The notes beneath the pieces were generated by a model that was given only the letters and a program-made list of their open reading frames with translations, was not told the DNA's origin and did no database searches. This document shows, piece after piece, positions 34,198 to 46,532 of a DNA stretch of 64,000 nucleotides. Position 1 is the first letter of the stretch. Every line of letters begins with the position of its first letter. The position numbers and the translations under genes were made by a program. Source of the DNA: Aegilops tauschii subsp. strangulata (taxonomy: Eukaryota; Streptophyta; Magnoliopsida; Poales; Poaceae); assembly GCF_002575655.3 (NCBI RefSeq), contig NC_053041.3, positions 120,186,318 through 120,250,317 of the forward strand, read 5' to 3'.

Positions 34198-34215
34198 ATG
34201 ACATCTACGCATAGA

Positions 34216-34232
34216 CCTGGCTCGGATGCCAC
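34216..34232 (-). promoter_or_regulatory. Primer-binding site of element C
   Basis: Minus strand gtggcatccgagccagg directly after the LTR end ccccaaca. It resembles the initiator-Met-tRNA site used by Copia elements. Confidence 0.75.
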
Positions 34233-35956
34233 TGTTGGGGAACGTAGCATTTCAAAAAAATTGCCTACGATCACGCAAGATCTATCTAGGAGAAGCATAG
34301 CAACGAGTAGGGAGAGTGTGTCCACGTACCCTCGTAGACCGAAAGCAGAAGCGTTTAGTAACGCGGTTGATGTAGTCCAATGTCTTCGCGATCCAACTGA
34401 TCAAGTACCGAACGCACGGCACCTCTGCGATCTGCACACATTCAGCTCGGTGACGTCCCTCGAACTCTTCATCCAGCTGAGGCTAAGGGAGAGTTCCGTC
34501 AACATGACGGGGTGCTGACGGTGATGATGAAGTTACCGGCACAGGGTTTTGCCTAAGCACTACGACGATATGACCGAGGTGTGAAACTATGGAGGGGGCA
34601 CCGCACACGGCTAAAAGATCAACTTGTGTGTCTATGGGGTGCCCCCCTCCCCTGTATATAAAGGAGGGAAGGAGGAGGCCGGCCGGCCCTAGGGGGCGCG
34701 CCCAAGGAGGGGAGGCCTACTAGGACTCCAAGTCCTAGTAGGATTCCACCAAGAGGGAGAGAGGAGGAAGGAAGGAGAGGGAGAGAGGGAGAAGGAAAGG
34801 GGGGCGCCCCCCCTCCCTTGTCCAATTCAGGCTGCAAGGGGGGCGCAGCCTGCCCTGGCTGCCCTCCTCTCTCTCCACTAAGGCCCATGGTGGCCCATTA
34901 GTTCCCCCGGGGGTTGCGGTAACCCCTCCGGCACTCTGGTTTTATCCGAAACCATCCGGAACTCTTCCGATGTCCGAATAACATGGTCCAATATCTCGAT
35001 CTTTATGTCTCGAACATTTCGAGACTCCTCGTCATGTCCGTGATCTCATCCGGGACTCCGAACAACCTTGGATACATCAAATCACATAACTCATAATACA
35101 AATCGTCATCAAACGTTAAGCGTGCAGACCATACGGGTTCGAGAACTATGTAGACATTACCGAGACACATCTCCGGTCAATAACCAATAGCAAAACCTAG
35201 ATGCTCATATTGGCTCCTACATATTCTACAAAGACCTTTATCGGTTAAACCGAATAACAACATACGTTGTTCCCTTTGTCATCGGTATGTTACTTTCCCG
35301 AGATTCGATCGTCGGTATCATCATACCTAGTTCAATCTCGTTACCAGCAAGTCTCTTTACTCGTTTCGTAATGCATCATCCCGCAACTAACTCATTAGTC
35401 ACATTGCTTGCAAGGCTTATAGTGATGTGCATTGCCGAGAGGGCCCAGAGATACCTCTCCGACAATCGGAGTGACAAATCCTAATCTCGATCTATGCCAA
35501 CTCAACAAACACCATCGGAGACACCTGTAGAGCATCTTTATAATCACCCAGTTATGTTGTGACGTTTGATAGCACACTAAGTGCTCCTCCGGTATTCGGG
35601 AGTTGCATAATCTCATAGTCATAGGAACATGTATAAGTCATGAAGAAAGCAATGGCAATAAACTAAACGATCATAGTGCTAAGCTAATGGATGGGTCTTG
35701 TCCATCACATCATTCTCTAATGATGTGATCCCGTTCATCAAATAACAACACATGTCTATGGTTAGGAAACTTAACCATCTTTGATTAACGAGCTAGTCTA
35801 GTAGAGGCATACTAGGGACACTCTGTTTGTCTATGTATTCACACATGTACTAAGTTTACAGTTAATACAATTCTAGCATGAATAATAAACATTTATCATG
35901 ATATAAGGAAATATAAATAACAACTTTATTATTGCCTCTAGGGCATATTTCCTTCA
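34233..35956 (-). repeat. 5' LTR of element C
   Basis: 1724 bp. On the minus strand it starts tgaaggaaatatgcc and ends ccccaaca. A TATA-like tttatatac lies near 34660. It aligns along its length with both LTRs of A and the split LTR of B. Confidence 0.88.
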
Positions 35957-37485
35957 CCGCGAGCCTCAACACTCATCAGACTGCATACATCGGTATGTAT
36001 TATTTCCAATAAGTCAGTGGCTCGCTCCATTGTTCCGGAGAACGGAGTCTTAGTCATCTTGCCAATGAGGCATGGCTCGCAAGCATCAAATGATTCATAA
36101 TCAAGTGATTCCAAAAGTCCATCTGCATGGAGTTTCTTCATGCGCTTTACACCAATATGACCTAAACAATAGTGCCACAAATAAGTTGCACTATCATTAT
36201 TAAACTTATATCTTTTGGCTTCAATACTATGAATATGTGTATCACTACTATCGAGATTCAACAAAAATAGACAACTCATCAAGGGTGCATGACCATAAAA
36301 GATATTACTCGTATAAATAGAACAACCATTATTCTCTGATTTAAATGAATAACCGTCTCGCATCAAACAAGATCCAGATATAATATTCATGCTTAATGCT
36401 GGCACCAAATAACAATTATTCAGATCTAAAACTAATCCCGAAGGTAGATGTAGAGGTAGTGTGCTGACGGCGATCACATCGACTTTGGAACCATTTCCCA
36501 CGCGCATCGTCACCTCGTCCTTAGCCAATCTTCGCTTAATCTGTAGCCCCTGTTTTGAGTTGCAAATATAAGCAACAGAACCAGTATCAAATACCCAGGC
36601 GCTACTACGAGCATTAGTAAGGTACACATCAATAACATGTATATCAAATATACCTTTCACTTTGCCATCCTTCTTATTATCCGCCAAATACTGGGGGCAG
36701 TTCCGCTTCCAGTGACCAGTCCATTTGCAGTAGAAGCACTCAGTCTCAGGCTTAGGTCCAGACATGGGCATCTTCACTTGAGCAGCAACTTGCTTGTTGT
36801 TCTTCTTGAAGTTCCCCTTCTTTTCCTTTGCCCTTTTACTTGAAACTAGTGGTCTTGTCAACCATCAACACTTGATGCTTTTTCTTGATTTCTACCTTCG
36901 TCGATTTCAGCATCGCGAAGAGGTCGGGAATCATTTTTGTCATCCCTTGCATATTATAGTTCATCACGAAGTTCTAGTAACTTGGTGATAGTGACTAGAG
37001 AACACTATCAATCACTATATTATCTGGAAGATTAACTCCCACTTGATTCAAGCGATTGTAGTGCCCAGACATTCTGAGCACATGCTCACTAGCTGAGCAA
37101 TTCTCCTCCATATTCTAGGCAAAGTACTTGTCAGAGGTCTCACACCTCTCGACACGGGCATGAGTCTGAAATACTAATTTCAACTCTTGGAACATCTCAT
37201 ATGCTCCATGGCATTCAGAACATTTTTGAAATCCCGTTTCTAAGCCGTAAAGTATGGTGCACTAAACTATCAAGTAGTCATCATACCAAGCTTGCAAAAC
37301 GCTCATAACGTCTGCATCTGCTCCTGCAACAGGTTCGTCACCTAGTGGTGCATCAAGGACATAATTCTTCTGTGCAGCAATGAGGATAATCCTCAGCTCA
37401 CGGACCCAGTCCGCATCATTGCTACTATCATCTTTTAACTTAGTTTTTCTCTAGGAACATATCAAATTAAATGGGGAGCTGTATC
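35957..37485 (-). pseudogene. Element B gag and start of pol, degenerate
   Basis: The gag start codon is mutated (A's ATG at 42519 corresponds to attg near 37485) and the gag first half has stops, for example TAG at 37115-37117. From about 36861 to 35957 the frame is open: a Lys-rich linker, zinc knuckle CFYCKWTGHWKRNC (intact), protease with DTG (VFDTGS), a pre-integrase HHCC region (HYCLGHIG, CEPCLIGK) and the first integrase Asp (HTDVC). It is then cut off by element C. It cannot make a polyprotein. Confidence 0.85.
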
Positions 37486-38707
37486 GCAATCTATTAATCT
37501 ACAACATAGATATGCAAATACTATCAGGACTAAGTTCATGATAAATTAAAGTTCAATTAATCATATTACTTAAGAACTCCCACTTAAATAGACACCCCTA
37601 TAGTCATCTAAATGATCACGTGATCCATATCAACTAAACAATGTCCGATCATCACGTGAGATGGAGTAGTTTTCAATGGTGAACATCACTATGTTGATCA
37701 TATCTACTATATGATTCACGTTCGACCTTTCGGTCTCAGTGTTCCGAGGCCATATCTGCATATGCTAGGCTCGTCAAGTTTAACCCGAGTGTTCTGCGTG
37801 TGCAAAACTGGCTTGCACCCGTTGTATGTGAACGTAGAGCTTATCACACCCGATCATCACGTGGTGTCTCGACACAACGAACTGTCGCAACGGTGCATAC
37901 TCAAGGAGAACACTTGTACCTTGAAATTTAGTGAGAGATCATCTTATAATGCTGCCGCCGTACTAAGCAAAATAAGATGCATAAAAAGATAAAAATCACA
38001 TGCAATCAAATAAGTGATATGATATGGTCATCATCATCTTGTGCCTTTGATCTCCATCTCCAAAGCACCGTCATGATCACCATCGTCACCGGCTTGACAC
38101 CTTGATCTCCATCGAAGCATCGTTGTCATCTCGCCAACTATTGCTTCTACAACTGTCGCTACCGCTTAGTGATAAAGTAAAGCAATTACATGGCGATTGC
38201 ATTTCATACAATAAAGCGACAACCATATGGCTCCTGCCAGTTGTCGATAACTGTTACAAAACATGATCATCTCATACAACAATTTATATATCATCACGTC
38301 TTGACCATATCACATCACAGCAAGCCCTACAAAAACAAGTTAGACGTCCTCTACTTTGTTGTTGCAAGTTTTACGTGGCTGCTACGAGCTTCTAGCAAGA
38401 ACTTTTCTTACCTATGCATCAAAACCACAGCGATTTTTCGTCAAGTGTGTTGTTTTAACCTTCAACAAGGACCGGGTGTAGTCACACTCGATTCAACTAA
38501 AGCTGGAGAAACAGACACTCGCTAGCCACCTGTGTGCGAAGCACGTCGGTAGAACCAGTCTCATGAACGCGGTCATGTAATGTCGGTCCGGGCCGCTTCA
38601 TCCAACAATACCGCCGAATCAAAGTAAGACGTTGTTGGTAAGCAGTATGACTATTATCGCCCACAAATCATTGAGTTCTACTCGTGCATATAACATCTAC
38701 ACATAGA
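37486..38707 (-). other. Leader region of element B
   Basis: Non-coding leader between the primer-binding site and gag, matching 31547-32615 and the inverse of 41304-42518. The short frames seen here recur in all three copies because the DNA is repeated, and carry no domain. Confidence 0.75.
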
Positions 38708-38724
38708 CCTGGCTCTGATGCCAC
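38708..38724 (-). promoter_or_regulatory. Primer-binding site of element B
   Basis: Minus strand gtggcatcagagccagg next to the LTR end. It is closer to the canonical tggtatcagagcc than the sites of A and C. Confidence 0.8.
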
Positions 38725-39548
38725 TGTTGGGGAACGCAGTATTTCAAAAAAATTACCTACGATCACGCAAGATCTATCTAGGAGATGCATAGCAACGAGC
38801 GGGGAGAGTGTGTCCACGTACCCTCGTAGACCGAAAGCGGAAGCGTTTAGTAATGCGGTTGATGTAGTCGAACATCTTCACGATCCAACCGATCCAAGTA
38901 CCGAACGTATGGCACCTCCGTGGACAGCACACGTTCAGCTTGATGACGTCCCTCGATCTCTTGATCCAGTTGAGGACGAGGGAGAGTTTCATCAGCACGA
39001 CGGCGTGGCGAGGGTGATTATGAAGTTACCGGCGTAGGGCTTCTCCTAAGCACTACGACGATATGACCGAGGTGTTGAACTGTGGAGGGGGGCACCGCAC
39101 ATGGCTAAGAGATTGTTTGTTGTGCCTTTCGGGTGCCCCCTGCCCCCGTATATAAAGGAGGGCACGAGGAGGCTGGCCAACAATGGGCGTGCTAGGGAGA
39201 GGGGAGTCCTACTAGGACTCCAGTCCTAGTAGGATTCGGCCCCATCCTTTTTTACTAGGGAAAAGGGGATGGAGAGGGAGTAGGAGAAGGAAAGGGGGGT
39301 GGCGCCCCCTTCCTAAGTCCAATTCGGCCTCCTCCCTTGTGGGGGGTGCACCAGCCCCTTGTGGGCTAGTTAGCCTCCCTCCTATGGCCCATAAGGCCCA
39401 TATCTTTCCCCGGGGGGTTCCGGTAACCCCTCTGGTACTCCGGTATGTACCCGATACACTCTAGAACCCTTCCGGTGTCCGAATACTACCTTCCAATATA
39501 TCAATTTTACCTCTCGACCATTTTGAGACTCCTCGTCATGTTCGTGAT
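38725..39548 (-). repeat. 5' LTR of element B, part 1 (interrupted)
   Basis: The promoter-distal end of the LTR, ending ccccaaca at 38725 on the minus strand. It is interrupted at 39548 by element A, with gtgat duplicated at 39544-39548 and 48273-48277. Confidence 0.88.
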
Positions 39549-41286
39549 TGAAGGAAATATGCCCTAGGGGCAATAATAAAGTTGTTATTTATATTTCCTT
39601 ATATCATGATAAATGTTTATTATTCATGCTAGAATTGTATTAACCGGAAACTTGGTACATGTGTGAATACATAGACAAACAGAGTGTCACTAGTATGCGT
39701 CTACTTGACTAGCTCGTTGAATCAAAGATGGTTAAGTTTCCTAGCCATAGACATGAGTTGTCATTTGATTAACGGGATCACATCATTAGAGAATGATGTG
39801 GTTGACTTGACCCATTCCGTTAGCCTAGCACTTGATCGTTTAGTTTATTTGTTCTGACTTATACATGTTCCTATGACTATGAGATTATGCAACTCCCGAA
39901 TACCGGAGGAGCACTTAGTGTGCTATCAAACGTCACAACATAACTGGGTGATTATAAAGATGCTCTACAGGTGTCTCCGATGGTGTTTGTTGAGTTGGCA
40001 TAGATCGAGATTAGGATTTGTCACTCCGATTATCGGAGAGGTATCTCTGGGCCCTCTCGGTAATGCACATCACTATAAGCCTTGCAAGCAATGTGACTAA
40101 TGAGTTAGTTGCGGGATGATGCATTACGAAGCGTGTAAATAGACTTGCCGGTAACGAGATTGAACTAGGTATTGAGATACCGATGATCGAATCTCGGGCA
40201 AGTAACATACCGATGACAAAGGGAACAACGTATGTTCTTATGCGGTTTGACCGATAAAGATCTTCGTAGAATATGTGGGAGCCAATATGAACATCCAGGT
40301 TCCGCTATTGGTTATTGACCGGAGACGTGTCTCTGTCATGTCTACATAGTTCTTGAACCCGTAGGGTCTGCACGCTTAACGTTCGGTGACGATCGCTATT
40401 ATGAGTTTATGTGTTTTGATGTACCGAAGGTAGTTCGGAGTCCCGGATATGATCAGGGACATGACGAGGAGTATCCAAATGGTCAAGACATAAAGACTGA
40501 TATATTGGACGGCTATATTCGTACACCGGAAGTGTTCCGGGTGATTTCGGAGAAAACCGGAGTGCCGGAGGGTTACCGGAACACCCCCCCCCCCCCCCAC
40601 GGGGAACTAGTGGGCCTAGATGGGCCTTAGTGGAGAGAGAGAGGGGCTGCTAGGGTAGGCCGCGCGCCCCCTCCCCCTTGAGTCCGAATTGGACTAGGAG
40701 GGGGTGGCGCCCCCCTTTCCTTCCCCTCTCCCACTCCTTCCTTCCCCCTCCTAGTAGGACTAGGAAAGGAGGAATCCTACTCCTACTAGGAGGAGGATTC
40801 CTCCCCTCCTTGGGGCGCCTTAGGGCCGGCCGGCCTCCCCCTTGCTCCTTATTATACGGGGGCAAGGGGGCACCCTAGAACACACAATAGACAACTGTCT
40901 TAGCCGTGTGCGGTGCCCCCCTCCACCATAATCCACCTCGGTCATATCGTCGTAGTGCTTAGGTGAAGCCCTGCGCCGGTAACTTCATCATCACCGTCAT
41001 CATGCCGTCGTGCTGACGAAGCTCTCCCTCGACACTCAGCTGGATGGAGAGTTCGTGGGACGTCACCGAGCTGAACGTGTGTAGATCGCGGAGGTGTCGT
41101 ACTTTCGGTACTAGGATCGGTCGGATCGTGAAGACGTACGACTACATCAACCGTGTTGTCATAATGCTTCCGCTTTCGGTCTACGAGGGTACGTAGACAA
41201 CACTCTCCCCTCTCATTGCTATGCATCACCTAGATGGATCTTGCGTGTGCGTAGGAAATTTTTTGAAATTACTACGTTCCCCAACA
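39549..41286 (+). repeat. 5' LTR of element A
   Basis: 1738 bp, tgaaggaaatatg to ccccaaca. The TATA region reads ctccttattatacggg near 40846-40860, whereas the 3' LTR has ctcctttatatacggg, so the promoter box seems altered. It contains a run of C at about 40586-40602. Confidence 0.92.
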
Positions 41287-41287
41287 G

Positions 41288-41303
41288 TGGCATCCGAGCC
41301 AGG
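41288..41303 (+). promoter_or_regulatory. Primer-binding site of element A
   Basis: tggcatccgagccagg, one base after the 5' LTR. It is an initiator-Met-tRNA-type site with two changes from tggtatcagagcc. Confidence 0.8.
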
Positions 41304-42518
41304 TCTATGCGTAGATGTTATATGCATGAGTAGAACACAAAGAGTTGTGGGCGATAATAGTCATACTGCTTACCAGGATGTCATACTTTGATTCGGCGGT
41401 ATTGTTGGATGAAGCGGCCCGGACCGACATTACACGTACGCGTACGCGAGACTGGTTCTACCGACGTGCTTTGCACACAGGTGGCTGGTGGGTGTCAGTT
41501 TCTCCAACTTTAGTTGAATCGAGTGTGGCTACGCCCGGTCCTTGTTGAAGGTTAAAACAGCACACTAGACGAAAAATCATTGGGGTTTTGATGCGTAGGT
41601 AAGAACGGTTCTTGCTCAGCCCGTAGCAGCCACGTAAAACTTGCAACAACAAAGTAGAGGACATCTAACTTGTTTTTGCAGGGCATGTTGTGATGTGATA
41701 TGGTCAAGACATGATGCTAAATTTTATTGTATGAGATGATCATGTTTTGTAACAGAGTTATCGGCAACTGGCAGGATCCATATGGTTGTCGCTTTATTGT
41801 ATGAAATGCAATCGCCATGTAATTGCTTTACTTTATCACTAAGCGGTAGCGATAGTCGTAGAAGCAATAGTTGGCGAGACGACAATGATGCTTCGATGGA
41901 GATCAAGGTGTCAAGCCGGTGACGATGGTGATCATGACGGTGCTTTGGAGACGCAGATCAAAGGCACAAGATGATGATGGCCATATCATATCACATATAT
42001 TGATTGCATGTGATGTTTATCCTTTATGCATCTTATTTTGCTTAGTTCGACGGTAGCATTATAAGATGATCTCTCACTAAATTTCAAGGTACAAGTGTTC
42101 TCCCTGAGTATGCACCGTTGTGAAAGTTCGTCGTGCCGAGACACCACGTGATGATCGGGTGTGATAAGCTCTACGTTCACATACAACGGGTGCAAGCCAG
42201 TTTTGCACTCGCGAAATACTCGGGTTAAACTTGACGAGCCTAGCATATGCAGATATGGCCTCGAAACACTGAGACCGAAAGGTCTAGCATGAATCATATA
42301 GTAGATATGATCAACATAGTGATGTTCAACATTGAAAACTACTCCATCTCACGTGATGATCGGACATGGTTTAGTTGATATGGATCACGTGATCACTTAG
42401 ATGATTAGAGGGATGTCTATCTAAGTGGGAGTTCTTTAGTAATATGATTAACTGAACTTTAATTTATCATGAACTTAGTACCTAATAGTATTTTGCATGT
42501 CTATGTTGTTGTAGATAG
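41304..42518 (+). other. Leader of element A
   Basis: 1.2-kb non-coding leader shared with B and C. The CACTA at 31546 cuts C's leader at the point equivalent to about 42379 here. Confidence 0.75.
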
Positions 42519-43751
42519 ATGGCCCGTGCTATTGTTCTGTTGAACTTTAATGCGTTCCTAGAGAAAGCTAAGTTGAAAGATGATGGTAGCAACTACACGG
42601 ACTGTGTCCGTAACTTGAGGATTATCCTCATTGCTGCACAGAAGAATTACGTCCTGGAAGCACCGCTAGGTGCCAAACCCGCTGCAGGAGCAACGCCAGA
42701 TGTTATGAACGTCTGGCAGAGCAAAGCTGATGACTACTCGATAGTTCAGTGTGCCATGCTTTACGGCTTAGAACCGGGACTTCAACGACATTTTGAACGT
42801 CATGGAGCATATGAGATGTTCCAGGAGTTGAAGTTAATATTTCAAGCAAATGTCCGAATTGAGAGATATGAAGTCTCCAATAAGTTCTACAGTTGCAAAA
42901 TGGAGGAGAATAGTTCTGTCAGTGAGCATATACTCAAAATGTCTGGGTATAACAATCACTTGATTCAACTGGGAGTTAATCTTCCTGATGATAGTGTCAT
43001 TGACAGAATTCTTCAATCACTGCCACCAAGCTACAAGAGCTTCGTGATGAACTATAATATGCAAGGGATGGATAAGACAATTCCCGAGCTCTTCGCACTG
43101 CTAAAGGCTGCGGAGGTAGAAATTAAGAAAGAGCATCAAGTGTTGATGGTCAACAAGACCACCAGTTTCAAGAAAAAGGGTAAAGGGAAGAAGGGGAACT
43201 TCAAGAAGAACGGCAAGCAAGTTGTTGCTCAAGTGAAGAAGCCCAAGTCTGGACCTAAGCCTGAGACTGAGTGATTCTACTGCAAAGGGACTGGTCACTG
43301 GAAGCGGAACTGCCCCAAGTATTTGGCGGATAAGAAGGATGGCAAGGTGAACAAAGGTATATGTGATATACATGTTATTGATGTGTACCTTACTAATGCT
43401 CGCAGTAGTGCCTGGGTATTTGATACTGGTGTTGTTGCTAATATTTGCAACTTGAAACAGGGACTACGGATTAAGCGAAGATTGGCTAAGGACGAGGTGA
43501 CGATGCGCGTGGGAAATGGTTCCAAAGTCGATGTGATCGCAGTCGGCACGCTACCTCTACATCTACCTTCGGGATTAGTTTTAGACCTGAATAATTGTTA
43601 TTTGGTGCCAGCGTTAAGCATGAACATTATATCTGGATCTTGTTTGATGCGAGACGGTTATTCATTTAAATCAGAGAATAATGGTTGTTCTATTTATATG
43701 AGTAATACCTTTTATGGTCATGCACCCTTGAGAGTGGTCTATTTTTGTTGA
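42519..43751 (+). pseudogene. Element A gag and protease, stop in the zinc knuckle
   Basis: ATG at 42519 opens a Copia gag (UBN2-type; CMMEE-like block KMEENSSVSEH, then LPPSYKSFVMNYN, then a Lys-rich linker). In-frame TGA at 43272-43274 replaces the first Cys of the CCHC knuckle; the frame then continues FYCKGTGHWKRNC. The protease follows with VFDTG near 43420. A one-base deletion near 43727, compared with element B, shifts the frame into a stop at 43749-43751. Gag would pack RNA and protease would cut the polyprotein, but both are disabled as a fused product. Confidence 0.88.
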
Positions 43752-46499
43752 ATCTCGATAGTAGTGACACGCATATTCATAATATTGAAGCCAAAAGATG
43801 CAGAGTTGATAATGATAGTGCAACTTATTTGTGGCACTGCCGTTTAGGTCATATTGGTGTAAAGCGCATGAAGAAACTCCATTCTGATGGACTTTTGGAA
43901 TCACTTGATTATAAATCACTTGGTACTTGCGAACCATGCCTCATGGGAAAGATGACTAAAACTCCGTTCTCCGGAACAATGGAGCGAGCAACAGATTTGT
44001 TGGAAATCATACATACTGATGTGTGTGGTCCGATGAATATTGAGGCTCGCAGCGGGTATAGTTATTTTCTCACCTTCACAGATGATTTGAGCAGATATGG
44101 GTATATCTACTTAATGAAACATAAGTCTGAAACATTTGAAAAGTTCAAAGAATTTCAGAGTGAAGTGGAAAATCATCGTAACAAGAAAATAAAGTTTCTA
44201 CGATCTGATCGTGGAGGAGAATATTTGAGTTATGAGTTTGGTCTTCATTTGAAACAATGCGGAATAGTTTCGCAAATCACGCCACCCGGAACACCACAGC
44301 GTAATGGTGTGTCCGAACATCGTAACCGCACTTTATTAGATATGGTGCGATTTATGATGTCTCTTACTGATCTACCGCTATCATTTTGGGGTTATGCTTT
44401 AGAGACGGTTGCATTCACGTTAAATAGGGCACCATCTAAATCAGTTGAGATGACACCTTATGAACTGTGGTTTGGCAAGAAACCCAAGTTGTCGTTTCTT
44501 AAAGTTTGGGGCTGTGAGATGCTTATGTGAAAAAGCTTCAACCTGATAAGCTCGAACCCAAATCGAGAAATGTGTCTTCATAGGATACCCAAAGGAGACT
44601 GTTGGGTACACCTTCTATCACAGATCCGAAGGCAAGACATTCGTAGCTAAGAATGGACCCTTTCTAGAGAAGGATTTTCTCTCGAAAAGAAGTGAGTGGG
44701 AGGAAAGTAGAACTTGATGAGGTAAATGTACCTGCTCCCTTATTGGAAAGTAGTTCATCACAGAAATCAGTTCCTGTGACTCCACCAATTAGTGAGGAAG
44801 CTAATGATAATGATCATATAACTTTAGATCAAGTTACTACTTAACCTCGTAGGTCAACCAGAGTAAGATCCGCACCAGAGTGGTACGGTAATCCTGTTCT
44901 GGAGGTCATGTTACTTGACCATGACGAACCTATGAACTATGAGTAAGCGATGATGAGCCCAGATTCCACAAAATGGCTTAAGGCCATGAAATCTGAGATG
45001 GGATCCATGTATGAGAACAAAGTATGGACTTTGGTTGACTTGCCCGATGATCGGCAAGCCATCGAGAATAAATGGATCTTCAAGAAGAAGACTGACGCTG
45101 ACGGTAATGTTATTGTCTACAAAGCTCGACTTGTTGCGAAAGGTTTTCGACAAGTTCAAGGAGTTGACTATGATGAGACTTTCTCACCCGTAGCGATGCT
45201 TAAGTCCGTCTGAATCATGTTAGCAATTGCTGCATTTTATGATTATGAAATTTGGCAAATGGATGTAAAGACTGCATTCCTGAATGGATTTCTAGAATAA
45301 GAGTTGCATATGATGCAACCTGAAGGTTTTATCAATCCAAAGGATGATAACAAAGTGTGCAAGCTCCAGCGATCCATTTAAGGACTGGTTCAAGCATCTC
45401 GGAGTTGGAATAAACGTTTTGATAGTGTGATCAAAGCATATGGTTTTATACAGACTTTTGGAGAAGCCTGTATTTACAAGAAACTGAGTGGGAGCTCTGT
45501 AGCATTTCTAATATTATATGTGGATGACATATTGTTGATTGGAAATGATATAGAATTTCTGGATAGCATAAAAGGATACTTGAATAAGAGTTTTTCAATG
45601 AAAGACCTCGGTGAAGCTGCTTATATATTAGGCATCAAGATCTATAGAGATAGATCAAGACGCTTAATTGGACTTTCACAAAGCACATACCTTGATAAAG
45701 TTTTGAAGAAGTTCAAAATGAATCAAGCAAAGAAAGGGTTCTTGCATGTGTTACAAGGTGTGAAGTTGAGTCAGACTCAATGCCCGACCACTGCAGAAGA
45801 TAGAGAGAAAATGAAAGTCGATCCCTATGCTTCAGCCATAGGTTCTATCATGTATGCAATGCTGTGTACCAGACTTAATGTGTGCCTTTCTATTAGTTTA
45901 GCAGGGAGGTACCAAAGTAATCCAGGAGGGATCACTGGACAGCGGTCAAGAACATCCTGAAATACCTGAAAAGGACTAAGGATATGTTTCTCGTTTATGC
46001 AGGTGACAAAGAGCTCGTCGTAAATGGTTACGTCGATGCAAGCTTTGACACCGATCCGGATGACTCTAAGTCACAAACCGGATATGTATTTATATTGAAC
46101 GGTGGAGCTGTAAGTTGGTGCAATTCTAAGCAAAGCGTCGTGGCGGGATCTACATGTGAAGCGGAGTACATAGCTGCTTCAGAAGCAGCAAATGAAGGAG
46201 TCTGGATGAAGGAGTTCATATCCGATCTAGGTGTCATACCTAGTGCATCGGGTCCAATGAAAATCTTTTGTGACAATACTAGTGCAATTGCCTTGGCAAA
46301 GGAATCCAGATTTCACAAGAGAACCAAGCACATCAAGAGACGCTTCAATTCCATCTGCGATCAAGTCAAAGAGGGAGACATAGAGATTTGCAAGATACAT
46401 ACGGATCTGAATGTTGCAGACCCGTTGACTAAGCCTCTCTCACGAGCAAAACATGATCAGCACCAAGACTCCATGGGTGTTAGAATCATTACTGCGTAA
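43730..46499 (+). pseudogene. Element A integrase, reverse transcriptase and RNase H, degenerate
   Basis: Order as in Copia. Integrase 43745-44530 has the HHCC pre-domain (HCRLGHIG, CEPCLMGK) and DDE residues in HTDVCGP, RSDRGGEY and SEHRNRTL, and ends by a frameshift near 44517. Reverse transcriptase runs from about 44950, with QMDVKTAFLNG, then LYVDDILLIG at about 45519. Stops lie at 45211-45213, 45298-45300 and 45379-45381, with a frameshift near 45925. RNase H 45984-46499 has YVDASFD, CEAEYIA and FCDNTSAIALAK. Function is lost without help from another copy. Confidence 0.9.
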
Positions 46500-46520
46500 T
46501 CTAGATTACTGAGTCTAGTG

Positions 46521-46532
46521 CAAGAGGGAGAC
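46521..46532 (+). promoter_or_regulatory. Polypurine tract of element A
   Basis: caagagggagac immediately before the 3' LTR, the expected plus-strand priming site. Confidence 0.75.

Larger units (their letters stand above)
31547..35956 (-). mobile_element. Copia element C (Angela/WIS/BARE1 type), 5' part only
   Basis: On the minus strand: 5' LTR 35956-34233, primer-binding site, then a non-coding leader (34216-34198 and 32615-31547) interrupted by a solo LTR. The leader matches that of elements A and B (38724-37620 and 41288-42400). It stops at the CACTA terminus, so gag, pol and the 3' LTR are not in the window. C itself is inserted in the pol of element B at 35957. Confidence 0.85.

Noticed and set aside
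35287..35622. Recurrent 65-75 codon frames in several places
   Set aside because: They are LTR sequence repeated in elements A, B and C.
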